DNA of 64,000 nucleotides, from the NCBI RefSeq assembly GCF_030263935.1, contig NZ_CP127162.1:510001-574000 (forward strand), read 5' to 3'. The first letter of the stretch is position 1, and every line of letters starts with the position of its first letter. Below the pieces are notes generated by a model. The model saw nothing but the letters and a program-made list of their open reading frames with translations. It did not search any database and was not told where the DNA came from. Below, piece by piece: positions 17,160 through 25,879 of this stretch. Origin of the DNA: Paenibacillus polygoni. GTDB lineage: Bacteria; Bacillota; Bacilli; Paenibacillales; Paenibacillaceae. Both the position numbers and the translations under genes were made by a program.

Positions 17160-17987
17160 ATGAATTTGTTATCTCTTTATTTGCAGCAACCGTATACTTT
17201 TGTGATGGGAGGACGCTTCTTATCGGATGAATCCTGGTCTCATATGGACCGGACGATCGAAGATTATGAACTGATTATTGGCGTATCCGGGGTGATTTTT
17301 ATCGAAGTAAATGGGTTAATGTATGAAGTGAAGGAAGGGGATGTGCTGCTGCTTGAACCTGGAGAAAGACACCGTGGGTACAAGCTTTCCCAGCCTGGAG
17401 TTTCATTTTACTGGTTTCATTTTTTATTACCTGAACAAGCACCCTCTGATGTAGCAGAATCATACGGACAAATTCCAAGGTATGCAAGATGCCCAAATCC
17501 AAACCGAGTGCATATTTTAGCACGTCAGCTTCTGCATGCAGGGAGCGGCGGGTACCGAATAGGGAGAGCAGGAGACTATTTTCTGACCACTCTTCTCATT
17601 GAACTCGCAGAACAGCTTCAAGATGCAGATGAGTATTCGGCACTGAATCCGCAGCTCCCCGAACTTCTCGAATGGATTCGTCTGCATGCACAAAGTGAAG
17701 ATATTTCAGTAGAGAAAATAGCAGATCAAATGGGATATAACAAAGATTATTTATCTCGTATGTTTAAGAAAAGGTTTGGAGTTGGTGTGCTGGGTTACAT
17801 TCACCGATTAAAGCTCGATGCAGCCAAAGAAGCACTGACAGGTACAAACTTACATATTAAAGAAGTTGCCGCGCTCGTTGGTATAAAGGATGATAAACAG
17901 TTTGCCAAATGGTTCAAGCGCTTGGCCGGTGTGACGCCTACATCATACCGAAGGGAATTCCGTCTGACCAAGCTGAATAAGGAGTAA
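17160..17987 (+). CDS. AraC family transcriptional regulator
   Basis: 275 residues. Residues about 10-130 form a cupin-type sugar-sensing domain (VKEGDVLLLEPGERHRGY), and about 175-275 a double helix-turn-helix AraC DNA-binding domain (IADQMGYNKDYLSRMFKKRF, then IKEVAALVGIKDDKQFAKWF). The start is the ATG at 17160 with GGAAGGAG just upstream; the frame is open to 17121 without support. It is divergent from the GH127 gene, sharing a ~120-bp intergenic region with a TATAAT at 17113-17118. By analogy with AraC regulators beside glycosidases it probably activates the GH127 gene when an oligosaccharide is present. Confidence 0.92.
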   Translation: MNLLSLYLQQPYTFVMGGRFLSDESWSHMDRTIEDYELIIGVSGVIFIEVNGLMYEVKEGDVLLLEPGERHRGYKLSQPGVSFYWFHFLLPEQAPSDVAESYGQIPRYARCPNPNRVHILARQLLHAGSGGYRIGRAGDYFLTTLLIELAEQLQDADEYSALNPQLPELLEWIRLHAQSEDISVEKIADQMGYNKDYLSRMFKKRFGVGVLGYIHRLKLDAAKEALTGTNLHIKEVAALVGIKDDKQFAKWFKRLAGVTPTSYRREFRLTKLNKE

Positions 17988-18089
17988 TTGAATAAAGCTG
18001 CTATGATGAATAGAAACAAATGGACCCGTAATGTGTTAAAATGAATGAAAATCTAGAGTGCCGCATGGAATTGAAAGGGAAGATAAAGA

Positions 18090-18326
18090 ATGTCATATAC
18101 AGCTGAACAGGTAGCCGAATGGATGGTAGAGGAAATTCGTTTTAAGGGGAATTTATATCAAGAAGACGCCATTCGCTATGTACGGGAACATTTTGGAGAG
18201 GAATTCGTATTTGTTAATGAGAATGGAAATGCCTCACTAGAGAAAGAAGTGAAGAAAGCTTTCCGTAAACTTCATAAGGGACGAATCGCCTGGGATCGTG
18301 ATGGATTTATGTGGGGCTGGACCTAA
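18090..18326 (+). CDS. Small conserved hypothetical protein (DUF6953-like)
   Basis: 78 residues, soluble and mixed-charge, with no signal peptide. The sequence (TAEQVAEWMVEEI...LYQEDAIRYVREHFGEEFV...WDRDGFMWGW) resembles a small winged-helix-like conserved family annotated in Bacillales as DUF6953; I am moderately sure of that name and know no function. GGGAAGATAAAG precedes the ATG. It is monocistronic with its own terminator. Confidence 0.75.
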   Translation: MSYTAEQVAEWMVEEIRFKGNLYQEDAIRYVREHFGEEFVFVNENGNASLEKEVKKAFRKLHKGRIAWDRDGFMWGWT

Positions 18327-18336
18327 GAGAAATACA

Positions 18337-18367
18337 AACACGATCCGTGTAATGGGTCGTGTTTTTT
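18337..18367 (+). terminator. Terminator after the small hypothetical gene
   Basis: Stem AACACGATCC / GGGTCGTGTT followed by a T run. Confidence 0.8.
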
Positions 18368-18517
18368 ACTTGCATCAATGAATAGAGGCGGTGGTAATTG
18401 CTTGGCAAGCTTTTCTTGAAATATAATCCTTATAAAGGTTTATCAACAAGTAATATCTATAAATATAGTGTATACTTTGGGTAGGTTTCATCGCGTCGTA
18501 TGAAATAGAGGTGAACT

Positions 18518-20179
18518 ATGATCAAGGACAAATCACGTTTCTTTCAAAATTTTGAAGAGGCTGCTAGTCATATTATTGATGTGTTGAAGTCTCTGATCCA
18601 AGCAGAGACTATTTTTATAGCTACGAATGATGGTGTAACGAATAAAATATTGAAAGCTTTTAACAGAGCAGAGATCCTCGTACAGGAAGGGGTTTCGCTT
18701 CCTTGCAAGCAATCGTATTGCAGTTTGGTTGGCAGAGAACCGGTTGTTATTTCGAGTACTCTGGAGCATCCAATAACGAAGGAATTAGATATTACAGGGC
18801 AGATAGGGAATCACTCCTTTGTTGGAGTGCCGATTAGTTATAAAAGCGGAAGATTATTTGGAACGTTATGCGTGCTTGATAGCAGCTCAGCGGTAATTAA
18901 AGATGAGGATATACAGACGCTATCTTCCATGGCGATGTTCTTGTCTTACATTATTGAACTGGAAAGAATTATCGATCTTGAAGTGAAGCGGAATGAAATG
19001 CTATATCGAGATAAGAAAGAATTTGAATTGAAAGTCCAGAAGTTACGTAATGAAGTACAAATGGCTGATCAGATGACACAACATAAATCAGAATTTCTGG
19101 CCATGATTACTCATGAACTTCGTAATTCAATAAATGGAACGATAGGCATGTCCGATCTACTAGAAACAACGGAGCTTTCGGAGCAGCAACAGGAGTATAT
19201 GGATCTATTGAAGTCAAGCAACAATTCGCTGTTGTCACTTGTAAATAATATTTTAGACTATAGTAAGATTGAAGCTGGCAAAGCTGTATTGGAAGAAGAT
19301 CCGTTTGATCTTGTTTCTACAGTAGAAGATGCCATTTATACAGTCGCTCCTAGGACGCTCGGCAAGCCCGTAGAAGTTATTCTTGATGTAGCTCCAGACA
19401 TCCCCACATATCTCCTCGGTGATGCTGAGAAAATACGGCAGATTCTGCTTAATTTTCTGAGTAACGCAGTGAAATTTACGCATGAAGGTGAAATCCTTGT
19501 ATGTCTGCGTCTTTTGAATTCTTCGGATGAGGATCAGGTGTATATTCAAATTACCATTCAGGATAGCGGTGTAGGTATAGCAGAAGAGAAAATATCTCAG
19601 TTGTTTCAGTATTATTACCAGGCTCATGAAAACGACCATATTCATCACTACGGTGGAACAGGGCTTGGTCTTGCGATCGCACAAAATTTAGTGAACATGA
19701 TGGATGGATCTATTGAAGTAGAGAGTAAGGTTTCTGAGGGGACAAAAATCAGTATTATTCTTGGGTTTAAAGAATATGCCGGTTATGATAATCTACCGTT
19801 CTCCTCATCTGTTCTGAAACAGATGAAGATCCTGATTATTGATGATAACGAAACAAGCAGGCAATCCCTGGGTAGACTCTTGAAAAGCTGGGGGATTGAA
19901 CAGACAGAAGTAGCATCTACAGCGGAAGCGATGATCCACATCCAGTCGGGGTTAACTTATGATTTGCTATTAATGGATATCAGTATAGAAGAATCATCGG
20001 ATATTAGAGCATACCTCGGTGAGGATGTGCCCATTGGACTTCTAGCCCCCATTGGAACGACATTGAATGCCGAGCAGAAGAAGAAGTATGCATTCTTAAC
20101 ATTTAAACCGTTCCGAAGATTGCAATTATATAATGCGCTGATTGCCTGCCAAACAAAAAAGTTAACAGCAAACCTATAG
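18518..20179 (+). CDS. GAF-domain hybrid sensor histidine kinase with C-terminal receiver
   Basis: 553 residues, no membrane segment. Domain order: GAF sensor (about 15-160), coiled coil (about 160-195), HisKA with the H-box FLAMITHELRNSINGTIG (phospho-His near 203), HATPase (N box LLNFLSNAVKF, G1 DSGVGIAEEK, G2 GGTGLGLAIA), then a receiver (about 440-550). The receiver keeps the acidic pair IIDDNE, the phospho-acceptor Asp in LLMDIS, and the Lys in TFKPF, but the usual Thr/Ser after beta-4 seems replaced (PIGLLAPIG). It is an orphan cytosolic kinase with no adjacent response regulator or histidine phosphotransferase. Signal unknown. Confidence 0.9.
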   Translation: MIKDKSRFFQNFEEAASHIIDVLKSLIQAETIFIATNDGVTNKILKAFNRAEILVQEGVSLPCKQSYCSLVGREPVVISSTLEHPITKELDITGQIGNHSFVGVPISYKSGRLFGTLCVLDSSSAVIKDEDIQTLSSMAMFLSYIIELERIIDLEVKRNEMLYRDKKEFELKVQKLRNEVQMADQMTQHKSEFLAMITHELRNSINGTIGMSDLLETTELSEQQQEYMDLLKSSNNSLLSLVNNILDYSKIEAGKAVLEEDPFDLVSTVEDAIYTVAPRTLGKPVEVILDVAPDIPTYLLGDAEKIRQILLNFLSNAVKFTHEGEILVCLRLLNSSDEDQVYIQITIQDSGVGIAEEKISQLFQYYYQAHENDHIHHYGGTGLGLAIAQNLVNMMDGSIEVESKVSEGTKISIILGFKEYAGYDNLPFSSSVLKQMKILIIDDNETSRQSLGRLLKSWGIEQTEVASTAEAMIHIQSGLTYDLLLMDISIEESSDIRAYLGEDVPIGLLAPIGTTLNAEQKKKYAFLTFKPFRRLQLYNALIACQTKKLTANL

Positions 20180-20199
20180 ATTAAATAGAGAAATCAATG

Positions 20200-20238
20200 C
20201 TCTGAGTTTTCCGTAATGGAAGGCTCGGAGTTTTTTTG
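20200..20238 (+). terminator. Terminator after the hybrid kinase gene
   Basis: Thirteen-base-pair stem CTCTGAGTTTTCC / GGAAGGCTCGGAG counting G-U pairs, followed by seven T. Confidence 0.82.
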
Positions 20239-20258
20239 TATTACTAATAAATAATAGA

Positions 20259-20287
20259 TTGACAGTAAATAATGACCTCTATACAAT
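20259..20287 (+). promoter_or_regulatory. Sigma-A-type promoter of the lmrA-like gene
   Basis: TTGACA (20259-20264), a 17-bp spacer, and TACAAT (20282-20287), a near-consensus vegetative promoter. The predicted start is about 20294, just before the LmrA/QdoR-type operator. Confidence 0.8.
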
Positions 20288-20306
20288 AATAAAGTCTGAA
20301 AATAAG

Positions 20307-20322
20307 TAGACCAGTCACTATA
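20307..20322. promoter_or_regulatory. LmrA/QdoR-type operator upstream of the tetR-type gene
   Basis: TAGACCAGTCACTATA has the core TAGACCAGTC of the box bound by LmrA and YxaF/QdoR in B. subtilis. It lies just downstream of the predicted transcription start, where a bound repressor would block transcription. Confidence 0.72.
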
Positions 20323-20346
20323 TTTTATGAGAAATGGGGGAAAAGA

Positions 20347-20916
20347 TTGAATTCAAAGAATGACTCAAGAGATAGTATCCTTGCTACAGCAACACGTCTT
20401 TTTCACTTGCAGGGTTATCATGCAACGGGTCTAAATCAGATTCTGAAAGAAAGTGGAGCACCGAAAGGTTCCTTGTACTATCATTTTCCGAATGGAAAGG
20501 AACAGCTGGCTATTGAAGCTGTACATAGGATGGCTGAATTTGTAGAAGCGGATATCCTGAAAAGTCTGAATAAAGATGTCAGTGCGGTAACCGGAATTCA
20601 GAATCATATTTTAAAAATGGTAGATTGCTTTAACGAGATAGATACACTCGAAGGGATTCCCATCGGTATCGTTGCTGCAGAAACGTCGCTGATTAGTGAA
20701 CCATTGAGACTCGCTTGTCAGGCAGCTTTTGAAAAGTGGGAAGAAACATATCGCATATGTTTAATAAAAGAGGGATTTGAACTTGAGCATGCTACGAAGC
20801 TATCCATGCTCATTAACAGTATGATCGAAGGGGCCATTACGCGTTGTCTTACCAATAAGAATGGACAGCCGCTGCAGGTGGTCGCCGAATATTTACCCAT
20901 TTTGCTTAAAAAATAG
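20347..20916 (+). CDS. lmrA: TetR family repressor, LmrA/YxaF (QdoR)-like
   Basis: 189 residues with TTG start after GGGGGAAAAG. The N-terminal helix-turn-helix (about 8-55; ATRLFHLQGYHATGLNQILKESGAPKGSLYYHFPNGKEQL) is the YxaF/LmrA type, with the characteristic PKGSLYYHFP recognition segment. The C-terminal part is the ligand-binding helical domain. It is upstream of, and probably cotranscribed with, the DHA2 drug exporter, as in lmrAB. Matching operators lie before both genes, so it should autoregulate and repress the exporter. In B. subtilis the paralogue responds to flavonoids; the ligand here is unknown. Confidence 0.85.
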   Translation: MNSKNDSRDSILATATRLFHLQGYHATGLNQILKESGAPKGSLYYHFPNGKEQLAIEAVHRMAEFVEADILKSLNKDVSAVTGIQNHILKMVDCFNEIDTLEGIPIGIVAAETSLISEPLRLACQAAFEKWEETYRICLIKEGFELEHATKLSMLINSMIEGAITRCLTNKNGQPLQVVAEYLPILLKK

Positions 20917-20951
20917 AACAGAAGTCTCTCATGTTTTGCAGACATATTATA

Positions 20952-20963
20952 TAGACTGGTCTA
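20952..20963. promoter_or_regulatory. LmrA/QdoR-type operator upstream of the lmrB-like gene
   Basis: TAGACTGGTCTA, arms TAGAC/GTCTA around a 2-bp centre, is the same box as at 20307 read on the other strand. It lies 35 bp before the exporter start and gives the second gene its own control point. Confidence 0.72.
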
Positions 20964-20997
20964 AATATAGATAAATAGTGATAAGAGGAGTGTTTTT

Positions 20998-22437
20998 TTG
21001 AGTCAGCATACGATGTCATCTTTAGAAAAACCGGCAATTAGGCCGGTTCCCATTACCATTGCACTGATGATTGGTGCTTTTATTGGGTTACTTAGTGAAA
21101 CAGCACTCAACATGGCATTTACCGAAATTATGAGTGATTTTGGTATTGAAACTCATGCCGTACAGTGGTTAACAACAGGCTATTTGCTTGTGCTTGGAAT
21201 TCTTGTTCCTGTCTCTGCCCTATTACTACAGTGGTTCTCTACAAGACAACTGTTTAGTGCATCATTACTATTCTCGATTCTGGGTACACTTGTCGCTGCC
21301 GTGGCACCTAATTTTGCTATACTACTCATTGCTCGTGTGATTCAGGCCATCGGAACAGGACTATTGTTACCGCTGATGACTACGGTAATCCTCGTTATTT
21401 TCCCGGCACACAAACGAGGAACCGTAATGGGAACCATGGGTCTTGTGATTACGTTTGCTCCGGCTGTAGGTCCGACATTGTCTGGTCTTGTCGTTGAAAA
21501 ACTCAGCTGGCACTGGATCTTCTGGATCTGTCTGCCGCTACTTATTTTAACTTTCTTCTTTGGCTTGAAATTCATGCAAAATGTATCTACCATTACGAAA
21601 CCGAAGATTGATATTCTATCTGTGTTGCTTTCGACCATTGGATTTGGCGGTATTGTATATGGATTCAGTAATGCAGGAGAAGGGGCAGGTTCATGGGGCG
21701 ATTCACTCGTCATTGTTCCGTTGCTTCTAGGAGTCATCGGACTTACCTTGTTCGCAATAAGACAATTCCGTATGGAAAAACCTATGCTTAACCTGCGTGT
21801 ATTTAAATTCAAGATGTTTACCTTTGGCGTTATCATTGTATTTATTTGTATGATGCTTATCTTGTCGGCTTCCATCTTGCTGCCACTGTACTTAAAAGGT
21901 GGACTATTGTTAGCTGCTTTCTCTGCCGGTCTAATGCTACTGCCAGGTGGAGTCATAAACGGACTGATGTCACCTTTTACGGGCCGACTGTTTGACAAGT
22001 TTGGACCAAGAGTACTTGTATTCCCTGGATTCATCATTACTACGCTATTCACATTCTTGTTCACAAATGTAACAACCGAAACTTCGACGATTGCTGTTAT
22101 TTTGATGCATACCGGTCTCTTTGTCGGGGTGGCGATGATTATGATGCCTGGGCAAACCAATGGTCTTAATCAATTGCCGAAAGAATACTATCCAGATGGA
22201 GCCGCAGTAATGAATACATTACAGCAGATTGCAGGTGCGATCGGTACAGCAATTGCGATTAGTATTATGTCTGCGGGTCAGATGACATATATGGCTGATC
22301 ATGCAGGTGATGTGAATGATCCGATCTTTATGTCAGGAGCTCTGACAGCAGGCGTACAAAATGCATTCATGTTCGCTTTTATTGCTTCTATTATTGGACT
22401 GATTGTATCTCTCTTTGTGCGAAGAGTGAAAGTGTAA
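20998..22437 (+). CDS. lmrB: DHA2 family MFS multidrug exporter (LmrB-like)
   Basis: 479 residues, TTG start after AGAGGAG. Fourteen membrane helices are expected for this EmrB/QacA-type family. Features include the helix-1 segment IGAFIGLLSETALNMAF, the motif-C-like region GLVITFAPAVGPTLSGLVV in helix 5, and the late MNTLQQIAGAIGTAIAIS segment conserved in LmrB. It would export lipophilic drugs (LmrB confers lincomycin and puromycin resistance in B. subtilis) using the proton gradient. Its regulator is directly upstream. Confidence 0.88.
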   Translation: MSQHTMSSLEKPAIRPVPITIALMIGAFIGLLSETALNMAFTEIMSDFGIETHAVQWLTTGYLLVLGILVPVSALLLQWFSTRQLFSASLLFSILGTLVAAVAPNFAILLIARVIQAIGTGLLLPLMTTVILVIFPAHKRGTVMGTMGLVITFAPAVGPTLSGLVVEKLSWHWIFWICLPLLILTFFFGLKFMQNVSTITKPKIDILSVLLSTIGFGGIVYGFSNAGEGAGSWGDSLVIVPLLLGVIGLTLFAIRQFRMEKPMLNLRVFKFKMFTFGVIIVFICMMLILSASILLPLYLKGGLLLAAFSAGLMLLPGGVINGLMSPFTGRLFDKFGPRVLVFPGFIITTLFTFLFTNVTTETSTIAVILMHTGLFVGVAMIMMPGQTNGLNQLPKEYYPDGAAVMNTLQQIAGAIGTAIAISIMSAGQMTYMADHAGDVNDPIFMSGALTAGVQNAFMFAFIASIIGLIVSLFVRRVKV

Positions 22438-22450
22438 ATAAAGTTGAGAG

Positions 22451-22483
22451 AACCTGTTGGCTTATAAGCCAGCAGGTTTTTTT
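22451..22483 (+). terminator. Terminator after the exporter gene
   Basis: Stem AACCTGTTGGCTT / AAGCCAGCAGGTT with a 2-nt centre, followed by T run. Confidence 0.88.
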
Positions 22484-22519
22484 GTGCTTTAGTTAATGTA
22501 GAGGAGAACAAGTAAACTA

Positions 22520-22578
22520 TTGACACTTACCGATTACAAGTGTAAACTTCAATCAAATACTATCGATTACAATTGTAA
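22520..22578 (+). promoter_or_regulatory. Promoter and two BlaI/MecI-type operators
   Basis: TTGACA (22520-22525), 17-bp spacer and TAAACT (22543-22548). Two copies of the BlaI-type dyad overlap and follow it: TTACAAGTGTAA (22534-22545) and the perfect TTACAATTGTAA (22567-22578). Both contain TACA-N2-TGTA as bound by BlaI/MecI repressors. Site 1 covers the -10, site 2 lies downstream of the start. Confidence 0.78.
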
Positions 22579-22603
22579 TTACATAGAATGGAGACGATGA
22601 TAA

Positions 22604-22984
22604 ATGAATGATGTTCCACGGATTTCAGAAGCGGAGTGGGAAGTGATGAAGGTCTTTTGGAAGCAATCACCTGCTACTGCAAGTGATGTGATGAATGAAC
22701 TGCGTAATGATAAAGAGTGGAAACCCGCTACGGTGAAATCACTGATTAATCGGCTGTTGAAGAAGAAGGCACTTGAATTTCATAAAGAAGGTAAAACGTA
22801 TTTATACTCTCCGCTAGTAAGTGAAGAGGAGTGTGTAAGGGCAGAAAGCAAGTCGTTTTTACGGCGATTATATGGCGGGGCACTGAAACCGATGTTTGTG
22901 CAATTCTTGAAAGATGAGAAATTAACAGAAGAAGAAATTAAGGAACTGAAATATTTATTGGATAAAAAATCAGGTGAGAAATGA
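22604..22984 (+). CDS. BlaI/MecI/CopY family transcriptional repressor
   Basis: 126 residues, the normal length of BlaI/MecI. The winged helix occupies about 5-75 (ISEAEWEVMKVFWKQSPATA, then WKPATVKSLINRLLKKKAL), followed by a dimerisation helix region that is the usual protease-sensitive site. It ends in ATGA, overlapping the start of the M56 peptidase gene by 4 bp, the classical blaI-blaR1 arrangement. Two TACA-N2-TGTA dyads in its promoter point to autorepression. Confidence 0.92.
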   Translation: MNDVPRISEAEWEVMKVFWKQSPATASDVMNELRNDKEWKPATVKSLINRLLKKKALEFHKEGKTYLYSPLVSEEECVRAESKSFLRRLYGGALKPMFVQFLKDEKLTEEEIKELKYLLDKKSGEK

Positions 22985-25098
22985 GCATCGTTCATCTGCT
23001 TACGGAAGGGGTTCCTTCCTTCTTATTATGGCTTGGTAAGACGTCACTCATGGCTTCTGTGGTGGTCATTCTCATACTAGGGATAAAAACACTGCTACGG
23101 GACCGGCTCCCTGTAAAATGGCAATATGCTTTATGGCTGGTTCTGATTATGAGACTTATACTGCCATGGGCTCCAGAAAGTTCTTTTAGCTTATACAACC
23201 TATTTCCGAAAACAACAAACTCCTCCACAGAAACCATGTTTACAGATGTGGGTGATTACGAAATCACTTCTTCATCCTTGTTGACTGAAGATGAGGAGAT
23301 GAACGGGAGAAACCATAGTACTGGAGACGTTGCTCCAGTGGAGGACATGGTAGGTGAGGATACGGTAGGCGTTGAAAATGCTGGAGTTCGGCAGCAGCAA
23401 GCTCTACTTTTGTCAGAAATTCCATGGCTATATGTGAGTGTTTTCCTGGTTTGGGTGTTGGGTGTTAGTATACTAGCGTTCCAACTATGGAAGATGAATC
23501 GAAAGTTTATTAGGGCTCACATTCAGAATGGCATTAAAGAGGATGCACATACGCTGCAGTACTTAAAGGAATGTAGGGAATCCATGGGTATCAAAAGAGC
23601 AGTTAAGCTGAAAGTTACAGATGCAGTAGAAGGACCTGCCTTGATTGGGGTTTTTCGGCCTCAAATATTACTTCCGTCATCTGTTGAAGAGGAGTTTACA
23701 GAGAAAGAATTAAAGTACATTTTCCTTCATGAACTTGTGCATTACAAGCGTAAGGACATTCTAGTGAACTGGGTTATGCTATTTCTACTCGTAGTGCACT
23801 GGTTCAACCCCGTTCTCTGGTATGCCTATCGCAGAATGCGGGAAGATCAGGAGCTGTCATGTGATCACAAAGCGATTTCATATGTTAAGGGCAGCGAAGT
23901 GAAGGAGTATGGGTACACGATCATTAAGTTACTGACAAAGAGGTCAAATATACCAAACTCGCATCTGCTGGTTACTGCTCATTTCTCATCAGACAAGCTG
24001 CAGATCAAAAGGAGAATCATGATGATAACCAAGTTTCGGAGAAAATCAATCTTATGGTCTGCCCTGGGATTAGTAGTCGTTGCGACTTTCATGTTAGTAG
24101 CTCTAACGAACGCGAAAGCAGATAGTAAATATGCCGGTTTAGAGAGAGAAATCATAGAGATGACGAAGCAAAATGCTTCTCTTTTAGATAATGTAGATTC
24201 ATCCATTCGAGCTGCTGCAGAAGAATCAATCCATGAGATGATGAGACATTTGGGAAAGCCGCTTCCTTTAATTAAAGTAGAGACGGTTTCAGAAACGAAT
24301 CAAGTTTTCTTCGAATTCAAAGGAGACGGGACAGGTATGAATTATATATGGGTAAATGCAGATACTGGAAATCTGGAAAGAGCCATTATGAGTCTCGATC
24401 TTCCCATAGAACGTCTTGAGCCGGGGTTGGTTGAAAGAGCTGAACATACCTTGCAAGAAAAAGGATATGAAAGTGTTGCGGAGTTCGATATCCCAGTGCA
24501 TCGTCATATAAAATACGACATTAAAGGTTTGGAACACTATACAGGAGGGGAGACATTAGGAATACAAACCGTTTTAAAACAGGGTAAATCCACTGAAGTT
24601 ATTTTTACGAATGGTGAGGTCTATCGGATTTCATTTAAACTGCCTGTTAACAAGGTTTCAGACGCAAAGATAGAAGCGGCTAGGCAAGCATTATCTTTAT
24701 TAAATGAAGATGTACTTCAGACCGATGTAACAGATGTTTTCTTTTCCTATGACAACTTTGGTGCAAATCAGAGTCTAACATTGAGATTTGGTGAAGCAGG
24801 AGATGTATTCATGCATCCGGATCGGAATGAAATTCAGGGAATCCGGGATGGTTCCATACCTGTTACAGGAACAGAAGGATACTCTAAGCCAAGACTTAGT
24901 TATGGCGATGAACAGTTTCGAAGAGAGTTCTCCTACCTTGCTGAACAATTATTTCATATAGACTTGAAGGGATACGAATTAAGCAGAGTAACAAAGTCTC
25001 CCGGTTCTTTCACGTTTGAGAAGAGTGGGGAGCGTACTGTTCATATGGGTATTAACCCCTATGGTGAGATTATTGGTGTGAGCAGAGATGAAGGCTGA
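22981..25098 (+). CDS. M56 family (BlaR1-like) membrane metalloprotease with non-penicillin-binding sensor domain
   Basis: 705 residues. The N-terminal half is a BlaR1-type M56 zinc protease in the membrane: helices near 10-60, about 145-170, catalytic HELVH at 250-254 followed by a helix, and a last membrane helix at about 355-378. It presumably cleaves or inactivates the co-encoded BlaI-like repressor. The extracellular C-terminal ~325 residues do not show the SxxK/SxN/KTG motifs of the beta-lactam sensor of BlaR1; instead they look like repeated PepSY/YcdB-type alpha-beta modules. The inducing signal is therefore probably not a beta-lactam. No effector gene follows in the operon. Confidence 0.87.
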   Translation: MSIVHLLTEGVPSFLLWLGKTSLMASVVVILILGIKTLLRDRLPVKWQYALWLVLIMRLILPWAPESSFSLYNLFPKTTNSSTETMFTDVGDYEITSSSLLTEDEEMNGRNHSTGDVAPVEDMVGEDTVGVENAGVRQQQALLLSEIPWLYVSVFLVWVLGVSILAFQLWKMNRKFIRAHIQNGIKEDAHTLQYLKECRESMGIKRAVKLKVTDAVEGPALIGVFRPQILLPSSVEEEFTEKELKYIFLHELVHYKRKDILVNWVMLFLLVVHWFNPVLWYAYRRMREDQELSCDHKAISYVKGSEVKEYGYTIIKLLTKRSNIPNSHLLVTAHFSSDKLQIKRRIMMITKFRRKSILWSALGLVVVATFMLVALTNAKADSKYAGLEREIIEMTKQNASLLDNVDSSIRAAAEESIHEMMRHLGKPLPLIKVETVSETNQVFFEFKGDGTGMNYIWVNADTGNLERAIMSLDLPIERLEPGLVERAEHTLQEKGYESVAEFDIPVHRHIKYDIKGLEHYTGGETLGIQTVLKQGKSTEVIFTNGEVYRISFKLPVNKVSDAKIEAARQALSLLNEDVLQTDVTDVFFSYDNFGANQSLTLRFGEAGDVFMHPDRNEIQGIRDGSIPVTGTEGYSKPRLSYGDEQFRREFSYLAEQLFHIDLKGYELSRVTKSPGSFTFEKSGERTVHMGINPYGEIIGVSRDEG

Positions 25099-25243
25099 GT
25101 AAATTCATTTAAAGGGATGTTCTACATTTTTCGTCATGACTTGAGAATAAGTGATTCGTATGAGCAATAGACTGAAAGAAGTGATGCCGAATGTATCGGA
25201 TGAATTCTTGATTCGGAGTTAATCATTTCTGGAGGGATCAATA

Positions 25244-25879
25244 ATGGCGGTGTCTTATATGGATTTTACATCTCCGGGTGTGCAGTATTTTTACGATTTG
25301 AGAAATAACAGATCCTTCACCAAAGACAGAGGTAACTATATCAATGCACTTGGTGTTAAGCAGCTGAATACACTCGGTGACAATTCTTTGCTCGATATTT
25401 ATTTGACGCGCGGTAATATTGTGGAGCCTCATATACATCAGAATGCTTCAGAACTTGTATATTGTATTTCCGGTGCAGCCGTGATCTCCCTAATTAATCC
25501 ATTCACAAAAGAGGTCATTCAAGTGCCGGTCTCTCCAGGTCAGGTCGGGAACGTGCCGCAAGGATGGTTTCACTGGGAGATGGCGACTGAAGATAACACT
25601 CACTTACTGGCGATCTTTGATGCGCCAACACCGGAATTCATTGCTGTATCGGATTTTCTACGACTTGCGCCACCGGGAGCCGTTGCACATACGTATTGCT
25701 TGGATGAAGCTGCGTATAAGGCTGCGATTGCTCCCATTAGTGATACGGTTGTCATTGGTCCTCCTGCCAATTGTACAAAGTATCACCAGCCTCAGCCTAA
25801 ACCTCAGCTGTATGCCCAGAATAACGGCCCCGTGTATCCGGATTATGTTCAGAGGCAAGGGAACTACCCGCAACAATGA
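25244..25879 (+). CDS. Cupin domain protein with Q/P/Y-rich tail, apparently cut by an in-frame UGA
   Basis: 211 residues from ATG after TGGAGGGATC. Residues about 45-150 form a cupin barrel: motif 1 is IVEPHIHQNASELVYCISG (His-x-His ... Glu) and motif 2 is PQGWFHWEMA, so a metal site is likely, as in oxalate decarboxylase-like cupins. The C-terminal tail (about 185-211) is rich in Gln, Pro, Tyr and Asn. After the TGA at 25877-25879 the same frame continues for 27 codons of similar composition to TAA at 25961, which suggests readthrough or a recent nonsense change. A spore-coat or surface role would fit such a tail, but that is a guess. Confidence 0.82.
   Translation: MAVSYMDFTSPGVQYFYDLRNNRSFTKDRGNYINALGVKQLNTLGDNSLLDIYLTRGNIVEPHIHQNASELVYCISGAAVISLINPFTKEVIQVPVSPGQVGNVPQGWFHWEMATEDNTHLLAIFDAPTPEFIAVSDFLRLAPPGAVAHTYCLDEAAYKAAIAPISDTVVIGPPANCTKYHQPQPKPQLYAQNNGPVYPDYVQRQGNYPQQ

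Noticed and set aside
22981..25098. Beta-lactam sensor BlaR1
   Set aside because: The extracellular domain lacks penicillin-binding motifs, and no beta-lactamase or PBP gene is in the operon.
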